NCBI GenBank assembly: GCA_030043455.1
Contig: JASHXQ010000257.1
Location: 1 to 10,735 of the forward strand
Reading direction: 5' to 3'
DNA: 10,735 nucleotides
Source of the DNA: Nitrososphaerales archaeon
Lineage (GTDB): Archaea; Thermoproteota; Nitrososphaeria; Nitrososphaerales; CADDZS01
Shown here: piece after piece, positions 6,452 through 10,735 of the stretch
How the letters are laid out: each line of letters starts with the position of its first letter
Position numbering within the stretch: the stretch's first letter is position 1
Notes under the pieces: model-generated
The model's input: only the letters and a program-made list of their open reading frames with translations
Told to the model about the DNA's origin: nothing
The model's database searches: none
Position numbers and translations under genes: made by a program

Positions 6452-8026
6452 TCACTCGGGTGGGATTTCAGCATAGATAGCATTGAAATCGACGCCTCGC
6501 GATTTGTGGTAGGCCCGGCTTACAAAGTAGACGATGATCCCTGTAATGAAAATGATCGCTAGGATGGAATCCGCCGAAGCCGTGGACGGCCCAATCGCAG
6601 GGGTGGTTACTGACCAGTAAAATGCCGCCACCATGAGTGGTAAACTAATGACTCCGATGATAGAGAGAAGGGGGAAGCTCCAGCGTGCACCAGGCAGAGA
6701 TGATACCAGTTCCCGCTTTCGGAAGGGCATCACGATCGCTACGATGCTTACCACGATCCAGAGAATTGTCCAGATGGTGACTGAGTTCAGGTACAGCCCC
6801 AGCCAGGGGGTGTAGGACGCGAGGAAGAGGAAGATCGCAGCTACGCCGAAGTTCAGCACACTCGCCTTGAGGGGAAAGTGAAATCTTTGATTAACGTCGG
6901 CAAGCCAGGTAGGCAAAACCCGGTCGAAGGAAAAAGCGAAGACATAACGAGTGGCTACCAAAAGAAAAGCGGCGGTATTCCAGAAAATGGAGAGTACCCA
7001 AGCAGCCTGAATCAACGTTACTACGATCCCGTTCGAGTTTAGGGCGGTAAGAAAGAGCGGCATCCAGGGTGGTGCGGGTAACGGGAAGGCCGAACCTAGG
7101 AAGAAGGATGCCTGGATAAACTTGAAACCCAGAATATTCGCGGTTAAACCAGCCCCGACGACCGTGATGATCATCGAGAATACGAGGGAACCAAAGATGC
7201 CGATGAGCATGCTCTTTTTTACGTTCTTGATTTCCCCTGCTGCGGCCGCAGAATAATTGAAACCGTTGTAGACCAAAATGGCGAGCGGGATGCTCGTAAG
7301 CGTGGGGCCTAGCGCTATCGGTACAAAAGACCAGTTGGCCGCCTGCGCTTGGTTGATCACACCGTTGTAAGTGATGTTGGTTCCTGCAAATCCTGTCAAG
7401 TCTGTTACAAATGAGCTGTGGGAGGAAGAAAGCAATACCCCAAACGAGACGAGGGTACCTGCCAATATTATCAGAAAGAGCACAGTCTCAATCCTCGCGA
7501 ATGCTTTCGGACCTGGAAGAATGATCAAAGAGGACACTGCGATCATGAACAAGCCTATAAGAAACCCCCCGGTGGGGGAGGAAGCCGCTGCGGCCGAAGC
7601 GACCAACCCAGCGCTATGCGAGATCGCCCCAAACGACACAAGACTTATCGGTACGATAAGGGTACCGGTCAGAAAACCATCGAGACCTACAATCGCTATG
7701 ATTGAAATCCACAAACCCCAGCCGGTGATAAACCCCAGAACCGGGTGAATGGATCTCGAGATCCACACATAGTCACCACCCGATCGCGGCAGCGCCCCGG
7801 CAATCAAGATGTAGACGAAACCAAGAGGGGCCATGATCAGAAAACCAAAGATCGCCGAGAGTACGAAGTTCGCACCTGGATCCGCGCCGCTGATGAAACC
7901 AATAACCGAAGAATAACCGAAGATTCCAGGTAACACAACAGCGGTGCCGATCAAGAAGGCATCAAAGGCAGAAAACTCCCGAACCAGACCGGTGGCATCT
8001 CTGACGAACTTGACGGGTTTTTGCAC
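6452..8026 (-). CDS. APC-superfamily amino-acid permease
   Basis: This 524 aa integral membrane protein has about 12-13 hydrophobic helices. By eye they lie near residues 22-44, 54-78, 95-115, 117-137, 153-171, 180-199, 238-256, 272-296, 333-357, 386-404, 410-433, 450-470 and 487-503. Conserved loops typical of this branch are PRSGGDYVWISR (80-91), the AGEIKNVKKS segment after helix 7 (263-272) and FAFSFDRVLPTWLADV (363-378). Members are secondary transporters that import amino acids or related amines with protons. The substrate cannot be read from sequence. It lies upstream of, and in the same direction as, the ThDP, E1 and aldolase-like genes and probably feeds that pathway. The GTG start at 8026 is supported by a TTTATA box about 26 bases upstream. 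The inner C-terminal tail ends in EIPPE. Confidence 0.9.
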   Translation of the reverse strand: MQKPVKFVRDATGLVREFSAFDAFLIGTAVVLPGIFGYSSVIGFISGADPGANFVLSAIFGFLIMAPLGFVYILIAGALPRSGGDYVWISRSIHPVLGFITGWGLWISIIAIVGLDGFLTGTLIVPISLVSFGAISHSAGLVASAAAASSPTGGFLIGLFMIAVSSLIILPGPKAFARIETVLFLIILAGTLVSFGVLLSSSHSSFVTDLTGFAGTNITYNGVINQAQAANWSFVPIALGPTLTSIPLAILVYNGFNYSAAAAGEIKNVKKSMLIGIFGSLVFSMIITVVGAGLTANILGFKFIQASFFLGSAFPLPAPPWMPLFLTALNSNGIVVTLIQAAWVLSIFWNTAAFLLVATRYVFAFSFDRVLPTWLADVNQRFHFPLKASVLNFGVAAIFLFLASYTPWLGLYLNSVTIWTILWIVVSIVAIVMPFRKRELVSSLPGARWSFPLLSIIGVISLPLMVAAFYWSVTTPAIGPSTASADSILAIIFITGIIVYFVSRAYHKSRGVDFNAIYAEIPPE

Positions 8027-8047
8027 GGTTTCGCCGGAAGATTAGTA

Positions 8048-8056
8048 GCTATAAAC
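8048..8056 (-). promoter_or_regulatory. TATA box for the permease gene
   Basis: The minus-strand sequence GTTTATAGC has its TTTATA core centred about 26 bases before the GTG at 8026. This is close to a textbook archaeal box and implies a leaderless message. Confidence 0.65.
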
Positions 8057-8171
8057 GTCTTTACGGCTAAATCACAGGCCAACACGACGCGTTATGTCCA
8101 AGTTACAAGATTGCGAACGCGCTCCTGATTTGTCAAAACTGGTAACAGCCAGCTGAACTCGGCGTCAGAGT

Positions 8172-8195
8172 GAATATATTACAGAGGGGCCTCTG
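8172..8195. promoter_or_regulatory. TATA-like box abutting an inverted repeat (CAGAGG-GG-CCTCTG), possible promoter with operator
   Basis: GAATATATTA (8172-8181) is followed directly by two perfect 6-base arms, CAGAGG (8182-8187) and CCTCTG (8190-8195), separated by GG. On the plus strand the repeat would fall between the TATA box and the transcription start near 8202, where a repressor would block polymerase. The box is nearly symmetric, so it could also serve the minus strand. The nearest plus-strand ORF starts about 100-160 bases on. No other feature is seen in 8057-8299. Confidence 0.35.
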
Positions 8196-8362
8196 GGGAT
8201 ATTTACGTAGACCGGCGATCAGATCACGTACGATCCTCGTCCATGGAGATAACGAAATAAGGGATAACAATTGGCTCTGGATTCAGTCAGTGAATTGTCT
8301 TGTGGCTCAGATGCGGTGTAGACGAATGGCATCTAGATTGCCAACTGGGAGGAGAGCTTGAT

Positions 8363-8542
8363 TTGGACCGGTCTATAGCAACGCCGAAGAATCACGAGTT
8401 CATAGCGGCCATACGGAGAAAAGGCGATGACAGATTTGAATTCTACCTTTCACCCGCCTACACAAAAGTCTTCGACTCAACTGCGGCACTGAACGACTAT
8501 CTAAAAGCCCTGGGCTTGGAAAAACTGGGCATCGCTCCATAG
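8363..8542 (+). CDS. Small hypothetical protein, 59 aa (or 80 aa from TTG at 8300)
   Basis: I do not recognise this protein. From the TTG at 8363 it gives a compact, charged 59 aa product. It has a plausible strand segment (HEFIAAIRRKGDDRFEFYLS) and then an amphipathic helix (STAALNDYLKALGLEKLGI), which reads like a real small alpha/beta protein, not a random frame. The TTG is preceded by GGGAGGA (8347-8353), a good Shine-Dalgarno about 10 bases away and one of the few in this window. An in-frame TTG at 8300 would add 21 residues with two Cys and two Trp and has no ribosome site. A TATA-like GAAATAAG lies near 8254-8261. It stands between the divergent permease and metY genes and may belong to neither. 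Existence as a gene is moderately supported and the function is unknown. Confidence 0.45.
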   Translation: MDRSIATPKNHEFIAAIRRKGDDRFEFYLSPAYTKVFDSTAALNDYLKALGLEKLGIAP

Positions 8543-8563
8543 ACCATGCACCCATCTGAGGCC

Positions 8564-8574
8564 ATCGTTTTTTA
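8564..8574 (+). terminator. T-run after the small ORF, possible terminator (or TATA element for the next ORF)
   Basis: ATCGTTTTTTA ends about 32 bases after the stop at 8542 and has the form of an archaeal T-tract terminator. It is also centred about 29 bases before an ATG at 8599, so it could act as a promoter element for a longer form of the next ORF. Confidence 0.3.
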
Positions 8575-8706
8575 CGGATTCCTAAAGTCTCTCACTGAAT
8601 GATCTCACTCTGGTTCCAGCCTGTCGCAAGAATAGATTCCAGATTAGCTTCAATGCGATCGCGAACTTCAAAGCTTCTTATCCGAACTGGTCGGAATACG
8701 ATCCTA

Positions 8707-8850
8707 ATGCCCCAGCATGAGCATTCTTGGGCTTACTATACGGAAAATAAACGAAATTATCGCAAGTGTACCAAGTGTGCCGAGATCCAACAGCGCCGAA
8801 AGCATCTGGACAGAAGATTTCAAACATGGTCTAAAGTAGTATTAGATTAG
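8707..8850 (+). CDS. Small zinc-ribbon-like protein, 47 aa
   Basis: From the ATG at 8707 the frame gives a 47 aa basic protein. The pattern is His4-x-His6-x-Trp8, then Tyr10-Tyr11, and Cys21-x2-Cys24 in the block YRKCTKCAEIQ. Small archaeal and bacterial zinc-ribbon proteins show this order: an N-terminal Cys/His pair with Trp and then a CxxC knuckle, so one zinc ion is probably bound. The rest is a basic helix (QQRRKHLDRRFQ). Its role is unknown; nucleic-acid or protein binding is possible. The frame is open further back to an ATG at 8599 (83 aa), but the extra 36 residues have no recognisable pattern. Only a weak TATA-like CTTCTTAT lies about 28 bases before 8707. It is 166 bases upstream of metY on the same strand, with no clear link to it. 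Confidence 0.45.
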   Translation: MPQHEHSWAYYTENKRNYRKCTKCAEIQQRRKHLDRRFQTWSKVVLD

Positions 8851-8917
8851 AGAAATTTCGGAACTTTCTTGACGATCTGCATATTCTATCTGAGGATGAG
8901 CAGGCCGTGTCTCATAA

Positions 8918-10352
<1,435 letters not shown>

Positions 10353-10390
10353 AAGGCGGATGAGGCTGTGTCGGAGATCTCTCGCGAGGC

Positions 10391-10735
10391 ATGACAGACC
10401 AGACTCATTCCATCCTCCATGACAAGACAAAGTACTTCACTTTCGCGAGCCCACCGAATGAGCTGGTTCTCGAAAGTGGAGAAAGTCTCGGTCCAATAAC
10501 TCTCGCCTTCGAAACCTACGGCGAGCTCAATAGCTCCAAGTCGAATGCGATCCTGGTGCTGCACGCGCTTTCTGGTGACGCTCATGCAGCGAGCTTGGGG
10601 GAGAATGGTTCCAAAGCCGGGTGGTGGGATACCATCATAGGTCCAGGTAAAGCCATTGACACTGAAAAGTACTTTGTGATCTGCTCTAACGTACTTGGGG
10701 GGTGCAAGGGATCGACCGGTCCATCTTCAACCAAC
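10391..10735 (+). CDS. metX: Homoserine O-acetyltransferase, N-terminal part; truncated by the window end
   Basis: An open frame of 115 codons runs from the ATG at 10391 off the right end. The enzyme transfers acetyl from acetyl-CoA to homoserine, giving the substrate of the metY product just upstream. The visible part matches the alpha/beta-hydrolase MetX family: [12 protein letters not shown] (36-47), [12 protein letters not shown] (55-66), the [20 protein letters not shown] block (77-96) and [15 protein letters not shown] (99-113). The nucleophile Ser (GxSMGG) and the Asp/His of the triad lie beyond the window and cannot be checked. An in-frame TGA at 10361-10363 with no other start codon between fixes the ATG. 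No clear ribosome site or TATA box precedes it, so expression through the metY transcript is likely. Acetyl versus succinyl preference is inferred from family and from the metY partner. Confidence 0.92.
   Translation, partial: MTDQTHSILHDKTKYFTFASPPNELVLESGESLGPITLAFETYGELNSSKSNAILVLHALSGDAHAASLGENGSKAGWWDTIIGPGKAIDTEKYFVICSNVLGGCKGSTGPSSTN

Noticed and set aside
6433..6453. GATCA...TGATC inverted repeat at the permease stop codon as a terminator
   Set aside because: The arms are only five bases and no T-run follows on the minus strand; chance is enough to explain it.
8170..8361. 63 aa plus-strand ORF in the permease-metY region
   Set aside because: It starts with GTG inside the TATA/inverted-repeat element, is rich in Arg and Trp without pattern, and overlaps the better-supported small ORF.

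Overview
The window looks like a piece of an archaeal chromosome. Five start codons have a TATA-like box centred about 26-28 bases upstream, and a sixth has one at about 31, with no convincing Shine-Dalgarno sequence. This is the layout of archaeal leaderless or near-leaderless transcripts. The left edge holds a surface protein with a short basic N-terminus, one hydrophobic helix and a long Ser/Thr-rich linker, as in archaeal solute-binding proteins. TTG and GTG starts are used. Lineage cannot be fixed from this window; a Thermoproteota/Thaumarchaeota-like or Thermoplasmata-like soil or sediment archaeon is my guess.

Left part (1-8026, all minus strand). In transcription order: an APC-family amino-acid permease (8026-6452); a ThDP-dependent enzyme of the acetolactate synthase/decarboxylase type (6336-4630); a gene-poor gap of about 355 bases; then a tight set of E1 alpha and E1 beta of a 2-oxoacid/acetoin-type dehydrogenase (4274-3267, 3260-2223), a D-threonine aldolase/DSD1-type PLP enzyme (2208-1084) and a VOC/glyoxalase-fold protein (1029-535). 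The permease, the ThDP enzyme, E1 alpha and the VOC gene each have their own TATA-like box, so this is a co-oriented cluster of several transcription units. Past a T-rich stretch after the VOC gene comes the truncated anchored Ser/Thr-rich protein (286-1).

Middle part (8027-9016). This divergent region holds the permease promoter, a TATA box next to a CAGAGG-GG-CCTCTG inverted repeat, and two small plus-strand ORFs. One is an unrecognised 59-80 aa protein. The other is a 47 aa protein with a His/CxxC zinc-ribbon-like pattern.

Right part (9017-10735, plus strand). metY (O-acetylhomoserine sulfhydrylase) is followed by metX (homoserine O-acetyltransferase, cut by the window end). Together they make homocysteine from homoserine, acetyl-CoA and sulfide by direct sulfhydrylation.

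The most interesting part is the left cluster. Amino-acid import, a PLP carbon-carbon lyase, two ThDP-dependent enzymes (an E1 with no E2/E3 nearby) and a glyoxalase-fold protein suggest an undescribed route that degrades an amino acid or hydroxyamino acid through 2-oxoacid, acyloin or aldehyde intermediates. The aldolase-like enzyme appears to have Asn in place of a metal-binding His.
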